Below are positions 7,961 through 16,913 of a stretch of DNA of 64,000 nucleotides, piece after piece. The stretch lies in the NCBI RefSeq assembly GCF_001436095.1, contig NZ_AYYK01000008.1, positions 295-64,294 of the forward strand. The letters run 5' to 3'. Numbering within the stretch: the stretch's first letter is position 1; every line of letters begins with the position of its first letter. The notes under the pieces are model-generated. The model was not told where the DNA came from. It saw only the letters and a program-made list of their open reading frames with translations, and searched no databases. Both the position numbers and the translations under genes were made by a program. Origin of the DNA: Lapidilactobacillus dextrinicus DSM 20335 (GTDB lineage: Bacteria > Bacillota > Bacilli > Lactobacillales > Lactobacillaceae).

Positions 7961-9772
7961 ATGAGTGAAGCAAAAATATTACCAACTCGCGCAGAAGTTC
8001 CCGAGGCTTTAACTTGGAACCTTGAATTAATCTACCCCACTGAACAAGATTGGGAAAACGATCTTAAAATTGTTAAGGAGATGACAACAACTGTCCGCCA
8101 GTTTGCCGGCAAAGTTGGCCAATCTGCAACTAATCTATATGACGTCTTGGTACAAGCTCACGATACTTTTCGCAAATTAGAGAAGCTTTACGTCTATGCT
8201 TCCATGAAAAGTAATCAAGACAATGCTAATAACCACTATCAAGGTCTATTAGCACGCGTTAGTTCCCTAGCCGCTAAAATTCAGGCTGATATTGCCTTTA
8301 TGGAACCAGAAATTATTGCCATCACAGATGAGCAATTGACAACATTCGTGCAGGATGAGCCACGGTTACACGAATATTCTCATTATTTAGAGAATTTACG
8401 CCTTAAAAAAGACCACATTTTGGATGCCCAAACTGAGGCCTTATTAAGTGGCGCTGCTGAGATTTTTGACGCTTCTAGCCAAACTTTTAGTGTCTTAAGT
8501 GATTCTGATTTAGAATTCCCCTATGTAGAAGATGAAAATGGCGACACTGTTCAATTATCTAACGGCCTCTATGGTGCTTTAATTGAATCAACAGATCGAG
8601 CCGTTCGCCAAGATGCTTTTGCTGCTTTATACAGTGTTTATGATCAATTCCAGAATACGCTAGCCCAAACTTTGACTGGTAATGTTAAAAGTCATAACTT
8701 TATGGCAACTGCCCATCATTATCCAAATGCTCGTACTGCTGCAATGGCTGCTGATAATATCCCAGAAAGTGTCTATGATACTTTAGTTGAACAAGTCAAC
8801 GCTCACTTACCGCTATTGCATCGTTATGTCGCACTACGCAAACAACTATTAGGCGTTGCCGAGCTTCACATGTATGACATGTATGTGCCATTAACTGGTG
8901 AACCACCACTAAACTACACCTATGACGAAGCTAAAGTTGAAGCACGTAAGGCGTTAGCTGTCCTTGGCGAAGATTATCTAAGCCATGTTGATGAAATCTT
9001 CAATAACCGCTATATCGATGTGGTTGAAAGCAAAGGCAAAACAAGTGGCGCTTACTCTGGCGGTGCCTATGACACAGCCCCTTATGAGTTATTGAACTGG
9101 CAAGATAGTGTTAATAGTCTTTATACGTTAGTTCATGAAACTGGTCATAGCGTCCATAGTTGGTACACGCGGCATAACCAACCTTATCAATACGGCGACT
9201 ATCCTATCTTCTTAGCCGAAATTGCCTCAACAACTAATGAGAATCTGTTAACAGAATACTTGTTACAAACCCAGACAGATCCTCAAGTGCGAGCTTATTT
9301 ACTCAACTACTATTTAGATGGTTTTAAAGGCACGGTCTTCCGTCAAACACAGTTTGCTGAATTTGAACACTTTATTCACACTGCTGATGCAGCTGGCGAA
9401 CCGCTCACCGCTGATGTCCTCGATGACTATTATGGCGATTTAAACGCACGTTATTATGGACCAGCTGTTGCTGAAGATCCCGAGATTGCCTTAGAATGGT
9501 CTAGAATCCCACATTTCTACTACAATTATTATGTTTATCAATATGCAACTGGTTTTGCTGCCGCTTCAACATTGTCACAATTGATGTTGACAAATGGCCA
9601 ACCTGCCGTCAACCGTTACCTAGACTTCCTTAAGTCAGGTAGTTCAGACTACGCGCTCAACACTATGAAAAAAGCTGGCCTTGATATGACTCAACCAGAT
9701 TATTTAGAAGCGGCTTTTGCCGTCTTCGAAAAGCGCCTTAACGAATTAGAAAGTTTAATTAAGAAGGATTAA
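7961..9772 (+). CDS. pepF: Oligoendopeptidase F (PepF), M3 zinc metallopeptidase
   Basis: A 603-residue cytoplasmic M3B peptidase that cuts peptides of roughly 7-17 residues; in lactic acid bacteria it works in peptide turnover. The zinc motif HETGH is at residues 392-396, followed by the downstream Glu in EIASTTNE. Full length for the family, with no signal peptide. The ATG at 7961 follows TAGGAG; a TATAAT-like -10 is at about 7922-7927. The murI remnant follows after only 10 nt, suggesting an original pepF-murI transcript. Confidence 0.93.
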   Translation: MSEAKILPTRAEVPEALTWNLELIYPTEQDWENDLKIVKEMTTTVRQFAGKVGQSATNLYDVLVQAHDTFRKLEKLYVYASMKSNQDNANNHYQGLLARVSSLAAKIQADIAFMEPEIIAITDEQLTTFVQDEPRLHEYSHYLENLRLKKDHILDAQTEALLSGAAEIFDASSQTFSVLSDSDLEFPYVEDENGDTVQLSNGLYGALIESTDRAVRQDAFAALYSVYDQFQNTLAQTLTGNVKSHNFMATAHHYPNARTAAMAADNIPESVYDTLVEQVNAHLPLLHRYVALRKQLLGVAELHMYDMYVPLTGEPPLNYTYDEAKVEARKALAVLGEDYLSHVDEIFNNRYIDVVESKGKTSGAYSGGAYDTAPYELLNWQDSVNSLYTLVHETGHSVHSWYTRHNQPYQYGDYPIFLAEIASTTNENLLTEYLLQTQTDPQVRAYLLNYYLDGFKGTVFRQTQFAEFEHFIHTADAAGEPLTADVLDDYYGDLNARYYGPAVAEDPEIALEWSRIPHFYYNYYVYQYATGFAAASTLSQLMLTNGQPAVNRYLDFLKSGSSDYALNTMKKAGLDMTQPDYLEAAFAVFEKRLNELESLIKKD

Positions 9773-9782
9773 AAATACTCGA

Positions 9783-10543
9783 TGTAACAAAACCCATTGC
9801 TGTTTTTGACTCAGGAGTCGGTGGCATTAGCACTTTAAAAGTATTAACAGAAATGTTGCCCCACGAAGACTTTATCTTTTTTGGTGATTCAGCTAATGCT
9901 CCTTATGGTGAGAAAAGTCGCGAACTTGTCTTTAAATTAGCTGATCAAGTTGTTCAGCAACTAATCGCAAAAGATGTTAAAAGTATTGTCATCGCCTGTA
10001 ATACTGCAACTAGCGCGCTAAACCAGTATTAATGGAGAAATACCCACAGTTACCCATCTCGGGATTGAACCGGCACTTAAAGAAGCAGTCGATGTTGGTA
10101 AGCAAAACATTTTAGTTTTAGCAACACCATTAACCATTCACTCACCTAAATATCAGGCTCAACAAGCTCGTTTCATTAACCAAGCTAATATTTACTCACT
10201 ACCGTGCTCGGGACTGGCCGATTTAATTGAGGGGGGTACTGAAAACATCACCCAAATTAAAAGTTATCTAACCAAATTACTAACTTTCCCACAACGCGAA
10301 CAAGTTGATGCTATTGTACTGGGGTGTACCCACTATCCATTTATTGCTAAATTAATTCAGCAACAATTTGCCCAGTCCCCTGAAATTTATACTGGCTTAG
10401 GCAACAATTTAAAACATCAGTTAGCAAAGCGCCACTTACTTCAAACCGATCAGGTTAAACAAAACATTGAATTTATGAGCAGTAAGCACGAACCAGCCGA
10501 ACTAACACTTTATCAACAATTATTTGATTATGGTCTAGATTAA
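9783..10543 (+). pseudogene. murI: Glutamate racemase (murI), decayed
   Basis: Conceptual translation gives a near full-length MurI: PIAVFDSGVGG, FFGDSANAPYG, VIACNTATSA with the first catalytic Cys, then GIEPALKEAV and VLGCTHYP with the second Cys. The frame is broken at least twice. After CNTATSALNQY there is a stop at 10030; a one-base deletion near 10020 restores KPVLMEKYPQLPI, and another near 10057 is needed to reach GIEPAL. No ATG, GTG or TTG lies in frame at the 5' end. MurI supplies D-Glu for peptidoglycan, so a functional copy or a D-amino acid aminotransferase must exist elsewhere. Confidence 0.85.
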
Positions 10544-10555
10544 AACATACTAAAA

Positions 10556-10587
10556 GACGCACAGGAGCAAATCCTGTGCGTCTTTTT
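10556..10587. terminator. Bidirectional terminator after murI remnant
   Basis: The perfect stem GACGCACAGGA / TCCTGTGCGTC has a GCAAA loop and is followed by TTTTT on the plus strand and AAAA-derived T on the minus strand. It separates the murI remnant from the metal ABC operon. Confidence 0.9.
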
Positions 10588-10598
10588 GATTGAATAAA

Positions 10599-11390
10599 TT
10601 AGGCTCTTTGCCGTTGTATTAATAAAGCCACTAAATAAAAAGCCACTTCAATAACAGCAATAAAGAATGTTGCGGGCCAATTGGTAATATAGGCCAGCCA
10701 AATCCCTAGCCATACACCTAGTAAGGCGGTAGCTACCGAGATCAGTAGTAGTTGCTTAATACTGCGCCCCAATGCTTTAGCCGTCGATGCAGGAATCGTC
10801 ATTAAAATAAAAACTAACATTGAACCAACAATTTGAGCACCAACGCTAACACTAACCGCCAGTAAAATTAAAAAGATGACACTAATCAATTGTGTACGAA
10901 CACCGTTGGCCTTAGCACCAACCGGATCAAAGGAATCAAACATTAAGGGTCGAAAAACGATCCAGATTGTCAATAAAACAACCAATGATAAAATCACTAA
11001 CTGCCAAACACCTTGAAGGCTAATCCCAATAATACTGCCAAATAAGATTTGTGTAGCATATTTAGAACTCTTATTAGCTAAGGCAAGGAATAAAATTCCT
11101 GAGCCAATGAACAAAGAAGAAACAGCACTAATCGTTGATTCACGGCGTGCTTTTTCTACTGAGAGGCCGCTAATTAAGGCACTACTCGTGAGAGTGAAGG
11201 CTAACATACCGACTAACGGTGAAATACTAGCAAACGCTGCAAACGAAGCACCAGCAAACCCAATTTCAGATAACATATGCGTTAAAAACGACAACTCACG
11301 CGCAACAACAAAAACACCAATAATGCCACAAGTTAATGCAATAAAGGTACTAGCTACAAAAGCATGGCGCATAAAATCAAAGGCGAACAT
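10599..11390 (-). CDS. Metal (Zn/Mn) ABC transporter permease
   Basis: A 263-residue ABC-3 family permease with about eight membrane segments, starting FDFMRHAFVAST and containing the family block SFLTHMLSEIGFAGA. It forms the membrane channel for the ATPase and lipoprotein encoded just upstream. Its ATG overlaps the ATPase stop codon, indicating translational coupling. Last gene of a three-gene operon (lipoprotein, ATPase, permease). Zn versus Mn cannot be decided from the permease. Confidence 0.88.
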   Translation of the reverse strand: MFAFDFMRHAFVASTFIALTCGIIGVFVVARELSFLTHMLSEIGFAGASFAAFASISPLVGMLAFTLTSSALISGLSVEKARRESTISAVSSLFIGSGILFLALANKSSKYATQILFGSIIGISLQGVWQLVILSLVVLLTIWIVFRPLMFDSFDPVGAKANGVRTQLISVIFLILLAVSVSVGAQIVGSMLVFILMTIPASTAKALGRSIKQLLLISVATALLGVWLGIWLAYITNWPATFFIAVIEVAFYLVALLIQRQRA

Positions 11391-12082
11391 TAAACTTCAA
11401 CTCCTTTCAACGTTTCTGCATCAATCTGCTTGCTGGAACCTGTTGAAATTTTCTGCTCTGCTAATAAAAAGTAACGGTCCGTATACTGTTTCGTTAATTC
11501 CAAATCATGACTTACAAACAGCAATGTCATTTTTTGATCAGTTACAATTTGATCAACCAGCGTCATAATTTCTTGCTTGGCATCAACATCCATACTTGCA
11601 GTCGCTTCATCTAAAATAAGTAAATCAGGATTGGCCAACAAAGCTTGTGCCAGATAAGCTCGTTGACGTTCACCACCAGAAGCAAGTGCTAACGGTCGAT
11701 CTTTAAGTTCCTTAAGATGTGTTTGTTCCAAAACCGCCGCAACTTTACTTTTTTCTGACTTGGTTAGCCAAGGGTGCCAACTACTGCCAATATTTAAAGC
11801 AACGAAACTGGCAATTGACAAAGGTGCGTCGGCATCAATATTGCGAAATTGGGGCACATAGCCAATTCGGATTTTACGTGAATTCACTTCATGGCGTTTA
11901 ATCATGCCCGAAGTTGGTTTCAATAGACCAATAATCAATTTAACCAATGTTGACTTACCAACACCATTATGACCGATTAAGCTGATTTTTTCTCCTGAAC
12001 GTATCTCAAAATTCAGTTGATCAAAAACATCTTTATCGCCAAAATGCATGGTTAAATTCTCTGCAGTAATGATCGCCGTCAT
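11390..12082 (-). CDS. Metal (Zn/Mn) ABC transporter ATP-binding protein
   Basis: A 230-residue ATPase with Walker A GHNGVGKST, Q-loop in GYVPQFR, signature region LASGGERQR (G in place of the first S of LSGGE), Walker B LLILDEATASMD and the H-loop FVSHD. It drives the import system encoded by its two neighbours. The ATG follows GAGGAGA. The last base overlaps the permease start. Confidence 0.9.
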   Translation of the reverse strand: MTAIITAENLTMHFGDKDVFDQLNFEIRSGEKISLIGHNGVGKSTLVKLIIGLLKPTSGMIKRHEVNSRKIRIGYVPQFRNIDADAPLSIASFVALNIGSSWHPWLTKSEKSKVAAVLEQTHLKELKDRPLALASGGERQRAYLAQALLANPDLLILDEATASMDVDAKQEIMTLVDQIVTDQKMTLLFVSHDLELTKQYTDRYFLLAEQKISTGSSKQIDAETLKGVEV

Positions 12083-12112
12083 GATTTATCTCCTCTATCA
12101 ATTTTATTAGAA

Positions 12113-13012
12113 TTATTGATTTGCCTTAGCAATTTTTGATAATTGCTGTAACTCCTCTTTCATCCAAGTTATATAAGTCTGATTTTTAGGCATTGTTTCT
12201 GTTACATAAACAACCGGAACGTCAGCGGCCTTGGCTGTTTTAATTAGTCCATTAATTAATGAACTTTCTACTTGGCGATTCACCACCAAAAAAGTAACTT
12301 TTTTATGTTTCAATTGTGATTTCATTTTTTGTAGTTCGGTTGGTTTAGGATCAGCGCCGTCTTCAATGTCCTGCGCAAAATCCTGATTGACAATCTTCAT
12401 ATCCAAAGCTTGCAAAACATAATTAAAGACCGGCTCTGTAATCATCACCGATTGACCTGAAAACACTGATTTCAATTGTATTGTTTGTTTTTGTAAGTCT
12501 TTAAGTTGGGCGATATATTTAGCACTGTTGTTCTGAAAAACTTCGCGTTGGGCAGGTTGCTGTTTACTGAAAATACTAGTCAAGCGATTAGTTAATTTGA
12601 CCATATTGTTAAAATCATACCATAAATGTTCGTTTTCGCCATTAGGTAGCTGGCGAATATCCTGAGCAACATTGACGACTTTAGCTTGTGATGATTGATT
12701 ACTTTTAACTAATTTGTTTAACCAAGAATCATAACCTGCGCCATTCATAATCACAACGTTAGCTGCGGCAGTCTTTTTGGCGTCAGCTGTTGTTGCTGTG
12801 TAATCGTGCGGATCAACGCTGGTTGAGTTAATTAAACTGGTTACTTGACCGTACTTGCCCAGAATCTTAGCTGCTGGCTCGGCATAAAAATTAGTTGACG
12901 TCACCACTTGAATTTTGTGATTAGACTTTGTCGTCTGTTGCCCACAAGCTGCTAGTACAATGACACTTAAAAAAAGTAATAATATCGAAATCGTTGTTTT
13001 CATTTTTTTCAT
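12113..13012 (-). CDS. Metal-binding lipoprotein of Zn/Mn ABC transporter
   Basis: A 299-residue cluster A-I solute-binding protein. A lipobox LAAC near residue 22 anchors it to the membrane. Metal-ligand motifs are DPHDYTAT, ENEHLWYD and the C-terminal FAQDIEDGADP region. The His-rich loop of some zinc proteins is absent, so Mn remains possible. The start was set to the ATG at 13012, 9 nt after AAAGGGAG, rather than the upstream GTG at 13036. First gene of the operon. Confidence 0.88.
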   Translation of the reverse strand: MKKMKTTISILLLFLSVIVLAACGQQTTKSNHKIQVVTSTNFYAEPAAKILGKYGQVTSLINSTSVDPHDYTATTADAKKTAAANVVIMNGAGYDSWLNKLVKSNQSSQAKVVNVAQDIRQLPNGENEHLWYDFNNMVKLTNRLTSIFSKQQPAQREVFQNNSAKYIAQLKDLQKQTIQLKSVFSGQSVMITEPVFNYVLQALDMKIVNQDFAQDIEDGADPKPTELQKMKSQLKHKKVTFLVVNRQVESSLINGLIKTAKAADVPVVYVTETMPKNQTYITWMKEELQQLSKIAKANQ

Positions 13013-13069
13013 ATTGGTAAACTCCCTTTTCCCCACTCTAATGCGCCTTTTGTTGCAACATTGACCAGT

Positions 13070-13081
13070 TTAGCTAATTAA
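13070..13081. promoter_or_regulatory. Possible AdcR/Zur-type operator
   Basis: TTAGCTAATTAA resembles the AdcR operator TTAACNRGTTAA, differing at one symmetrical pair of positions. It lies 58 nt before the metal ABC operon start. The evidence is the match and the location only. Confidence 0.3.
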
Positions 13082-13191
13082 AAAAATATCGTCAAATGCG
13101 CATAAGAGCATGCATAACATCAAGCGTTTACAAAAATAACCAATTTAATCTACTTACTTTAGATTAGCCCATAGACATAAGGATTACAAAA

Positions 13192-13215
13192 AAATCGATC
13201 TTTTCAGATCGATTT
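13192..13215 (-). terminator. Terminator after racD remnant
   Basis: The stem AAATCGATC / GATCGATTT has a 6-nt loop. Reading on the minus strand it ends in seven T. It ends the minus-strand dacA-murE-racD unit. Confidence 0.85.
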
Positions 13216-13225
13216 CAAAATTTTT

Positions 13226-13968
13226 TTATTTAATTTTGTTAATACTTTGAAATTGGTCAATATTAATGAAGTAATCTTGATACCAAACTAAGAAAGTATA
13301 AATAGTCCAAACTTGACGACGTGCATTAATTTTTTGTGCATGAGTAGCTAGTGTTAAAGTCTGATCAGCATACTTTGCGCATCAATCACCTGATAGGGAT
13401 GATCTGGCGCCTTTTCTTGAGTTAATGATAGCTCGGTACAACCAAGCACAATAACATTAAGACCGAACTTATCATGCATTTCTTACAAGATCTCATGATA
13501 TAAATCTGCATCTACTTTATTATTTTCTTTGATATCTGTATAAATCAACTCATTTACCTTTGGTTGAATACTATCATCACCATAAACGACTTCACAACCG
13601 ATGCGTTTTTCTTCTGGATACTGTTGATGTAAATAATCGACAGCGATACAGGGCATGTGTAAAAGTGGAATTGATGTCAAAGACCGCAAATCATTGTAGA
13701 AATAATGTGCTGTATTACAAACCATGACAAAGAATTCTGAATTCAATTGTGATTGTTGCAAAATATCTTCGCGCAAATCATCATAAAAATTAGGCTGAGT
13801 ATGATCGAGAATATAACTTATTCGACCAGGAACTGTTGCATCATTAACCAATAAATAATTAAGATAATCCTGATCCTTAGTTAGCCGGTGTCCGGGAATT
13901 TAAAATATGGAGATAGCTTTCCGTCGCCATCGTTCCCATACCACCTAAAACAGAAAAAACTTTTTCAT
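13226..13968 (-). pseudogene. racD: Aspartate racemase (racD), decayed
   Basis: Conceptual translation gives an Asp/Glu racemase family protein: MKKVFSVLGGMGTMATESY, then VCNTAHYFYNDL with the first catalytic Cys, and VIVLGCTELSLTQEKAP with the second. Three lesions are visible. A one-base insertion near 13890 (after NSRTPAN) shifts the frame, a TAA at about 13480-13482 interrupts EIL-EMHDKFG, and a frameshift near 13370 precedes the C-terminal ADQTLTLATH. The longest intact piece is 122 residues (13483-13851). The start ATG is 5 nt after the murE stop. In relatives a racD beside an L-Lys MurE feeds D-Asp cross-bridges. Confidence 0.82.
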
Positions 13969-13973
13969 GATTG

Positions 13974-15524
13974 TTAATTCTCTTCAATTTTATCAGCAAT
14001 ACCACGTGCAACTACCATATCAGTTGGCCAAGGTGTATCTACACCACGAACCTTTTGATAAGGATCCGTTCCCTTACCAGCTAATACCACAATATCGCCA
14101 GGTTGACTTGCCATAATTGCAGCTTCAATGGCTTTAGCTCGATCTAATTCAATTGTCACTTGAACTTCTTCCTGATTGATACCACTGACAATTTGATCAG
14201 CAATATCTTCGGGATCTTCAAATCCGGGATCATCGCTAGTGATAAAGACTCTTGGCTTTAATTGATTGATCGCTTTAGCAAAGCCCTCCCGACGTGAAAT
14301 GCCTTTATCACCAGGTGCACCAACAACTAAGATTAATTTCGCGTTATCGTATTCATTTTGCAGGAATGTTAATAATGCCATCATGCTGGCATAATTGTGA
14401 GCATAGTCAACATAGACCCGACCATGGCCGGGAATGTCTGTCTTTTCCATTCGACCAGGAACTGCAACATGAGCAATTCCTTGCGCTGTCTCGGGATACA
14501 CTGCACCAGCAAGACCGGAACTTATAATAGCAGCAGACGCATTATTGACATTATAATCACCAATTAAATCTAAGGCGTAGTCACCGGTAATCCGTAATTG
14601 TTCTGCTTTCAAAGAGTCGGCTTTTAATTTAAAACGACTTTGAGCGAGATCGGCTTCCTCACTGTGATAACGAAAATCGATCTTGAGATCTTCCGGTGCT
14701 TCAAAAGTATCTGAGGCGTACAGATAAATGCTATCTGGTTCAGTCGTCGTTGTCGCTGCCGCATAAACCTGATCAAAATAGTCTGTTTCAGCATTAATAA
14801 TGCATTTACGTGAATTAACTAGTAATTGTATTTTACAATGTAAATAATCAGCAAAATTAGGATGTTCTCTTGGCCCAATATGATCAGGTGAAATGTTTAA
14901 AAAGATACCGATATCATAAGTTAAACCAAAAACACGACTTTCTTTATAAGCTTGAGAAGAAACTTCCATGACAAGTTCTGTCATACCATTATCAACAGCC
15001 TTGCGCATATTTCGGAACAAGTCTAGGGATTCTGAAGTCGTCAATGCTGATTTGAATGTATCAGCTTCTTCAAGACCGATAACTGTATCCACCGTAGAAA
15101 ATAATGCAGTATGTTGATCATTCATCCGATCTAAAATACCACGCGTAAAGTACGCTGAAGTCGTTTTGCCCTTAGTACCCGTATAAGCAATCACAAATAA
15201 TTCATCTTGTGGATATCCGTAAAAAGCCTGTGCTAATAAAGCCATCGCCTTGCGAATATTGCGTACAATCAAGGCATGCATACCATTACCTTCTGCATAT
15301 GGTTGTTCAGCAACGTAGCAAATAGCCCCTTTATCCTTAGCTTCCTGGACGTAAGTAGGCCGAAAATCAGCACCTTTACAGAAAAAGATTGATTTAGGTT
15401 GAACCGTTTGTGAAACATAAGATGCATTTTCAAAACGTTGTGTTAAATTATCTTGAATTGCACTACTCTTCAAAATATGATGTTCTTTTAAAATTAAAAT
15501 ACATGCTTCAAGCGTGATTGCCAT
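13974..15524 (-). CDS. murE: Second MurE-type ligase (non-DAP, probable L-lysine motif)
   Basis: A 516-residue Mur ligase with P-loop AYTGTKGKTTS, TTSES, MEVSSQAY and the C-terminal AGKGTDPYQ. Where DAP-type enzymes have DNPR this protein has DDPG (residues 431-434, then FEDP), lacking the Arg that binds the DAP carboxylate, so L-lysine is the likely third residue. The start was set at the ATG at 15524 after AAGGGG. It lies between dacA and the racD remnant, all minus strand. This paralogue is only distantly similar to the DNPR MurE at 4092-5576. Lysine specificity is inferred from motif and context. Confidence 0.85.
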   Translation of the reverse strand: MAITLEACILILKEHHILKSSAIQDNLTQRFENASYVSQTVQPKSIFFCKGADFRPTYVQEAKDKGAICYVAEQPYAEGNGMHALIVRNIRKAMALLAQAFYGYPQDELFVIAYTGTKGKTTSAYFTRGILDRMNDQHTALFSTVDTVIGLEEADTFKSALTTSESLDLFRNMRKAVDNGMTELVMEVSSQAYKESRVFGLTYDIGIFLNISPDHIGPREHPNFADYLHCKIQLLVNSRKCIINAETDYFDQVYAAATTTTEPDSIYLYASDTFEAPEDLKIDFRYHSEEADLAQSRFKLKADSLKAEQLRITGDYALDLIGDYNVNNASAAIISSGLAGAVYPETAQGIAHVAVPGRMEKTDIPGHGRVYVDYAHNYASMMALLTFLQNEYDNAKLILVVGAPGDKGISRREGFAKAINQLKPRVFITSDDPGFEDPEDIADQIVSGINQEEVQVTIELDRAKAIEAAIMASQPGDIVVLAGKGTDPYQKVRGVDTPWPTDMVVARGIADKIEEN

Positions 15525-15563
15525 GATAAAACCCCTTTTTAAGTTCAACAGAAAAATATCTTT

Positions 15564-15592
15564 ATTGTCGCGTTATTAAAAATAAAGTGCAA
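15564..15592 (-). promoter_or_regulatory. Candidate promoter for murE-racD
   Basis: On the minus strand TTGCAC (15592-15587), 17 nt, then GACAAT (15569-15564). It lies in the 82-nt gap between dacA and this murE and would allow expression separate from the two-component operon. Confidence 0.45.
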
Positions 15593-15606
15593 CGATTTTG
15601 CTTAGT

Positions 15607-16899
15607 TTAACTAAACAAGCCCGTCATGTTATGCCATGCCTTTTGCCACCAAGTTAAAGCCTTAACTGATTGTTGTGCAAGTACTGGTACAGCTTGAGCA
15701 GTGGTGCCACTTAAATAGCCAGAGCCAATTGCTGGTAAGTCTACTTTGCCTAAGTGATCACCTTTTTTAATTGGTGCCGTACGACTAACATTACTATTGC
15801 TTACCGTGAAGTTCAATTGTGATGCTTTAGTTGACTTAGGTAATAACATTTTAACCGTTTCACCAGGAACTACCTTAACAGAAGTTTGTTTACTATTTGT
15901 GACTTTAACTGGTGTTAATGCTGAATTGGCTTCATTTTTCTTTAAAACAGTTTTGATTTCCCAATTTTGATAAACGTTATGCATCAAAGCTGCAGTTGCT
16001 GTAAATCGTTTGGCTGTGTCAGCTTCTTGACCATCGGCATGTAAGATAACCGTGATAACTCGGAAGCCATTCTTTTTTACAGTACCGACAAAACAATCCC
16101 CAGCAGCATCCCCGGTCCCAGTCTTCAAGCCATCAACAGGAAGATCACTTTCTGCAGCTGTTTGACCTTTCAACATTAAATTCCAGTTAGAATAGGTTGT
16201 GCCATGGAAAGGTAAGTTGGTTTGACTAGCTGTTGTTAAAACTTCAGGAAATTCATCAAGCACATGTTTGGCAATAACCGCAACATCTCGAGCACTGAGT
16301 TTATTTTCATCAGCACTACTTGAACCAGGATAACGGTTGTCACCTAAATATGAATTAGGAAGACCACTTACATTAACAATTTTTTCATCATTAATGCCCC
16401 ATTCTTTTAGCTGGGCCTTCATGGCATCAACAAACTTATTTTGACTACCACTAATTGCATCAGCCAATACCATGATTGCTGAATTGGCAGAATAAATCAA
16501 ACTAGCTTCGTATAATTCTTTAGCAGAATAGGAGACGCCTTCTTCAAACGGAATGTTGGATAGTTCCATGTTTTGGCTTAATGAGTAAGCCAAAGCTGAG
16601 GGTTTTAGTTGTTTAGACCAGCTAAGTTTGCCTTCTTTAACTGCCTTTAAAACTAAATAAATCGATAATAATTTAGACATTGACGCAATTGGCAAAACTT
16701 TTTGACTATCTTTTTCTGCCAAGATTTGACCTGAGTCAGCATCCACTGCAATACCAGCTTTTGCAGCTATGGTTGTTTCCGGTACTGCAACGCTGGCTGC
16801 TGCAGCAACTGATTGTTGAGCAACCAATGCACTAGAAATACTAACGAATCCTAACGCCAGTACTAAACATAAAAATAGATGTTGTAACTTCGCTTTCAA
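15607..16899 (-). CDS. dacA: D-alanyl-D-alanine carboxypeptidase (PBP5/DacA family)
   Basis: A secreted or membrane-attached S11 serine peptidase that trims the terminal D-Ala of peptidoglycan stems. A signal peptide (residues 1-35) precedes the catalytic domain with SMSK (Ser73, Lys76), SAN and KTGTG motifs. A C-terminal beta domain and an amphipathic end (WWQKAWHNMTGLF) follow, the usual membrane anchor. The start was set at the TTG at 16899, 7 nt after GGAGG, because the upstream GTG at 16914 overlaps that ribosome site. It directly follows the histidine kinase gene, so the two-component system probably controls it. Confidence 0.9.
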   Translation of the reverse strand: MKAKLQHLFLCLVLALGFVSISSALVAQQSVAAAASVAVPETTIAAKAGIAVDADSGQILAEKDSQKVLPIASMSKLLSIYLVLKAVKEGKLSWSKQLKPSALAYSLSQNMELSNIPFEEGVSYSAKELYEASLIYSANSAIMVLADAISGSQNKFVDAMKAQLKEWGINDEKIVNVSGLPNSYLGDNRYPGSSSADENKLSARDVAVIAKHVLDEFPEVLTTASQTNLPFHGTTYSNWNLMLKGQTAAESDLPVDGLKTGTGDAAGDCFVGTVKKNGFRVITVILHADGQEADTAKRFTATAALMHNVYQNWEIKTVLKKNEANSALTPVKVTNSKQTSVKVVPGETVKMLLPKSTKASQLNFTVSNSNVSRTAPIKKGDHLGKVDLPAIGSGYLSGTTAQAVPVLAQQSVKALTWWQKAWHNMTGLFS

Positions 16900-16913
16900 A
16901 ACGATTGCCTCCA

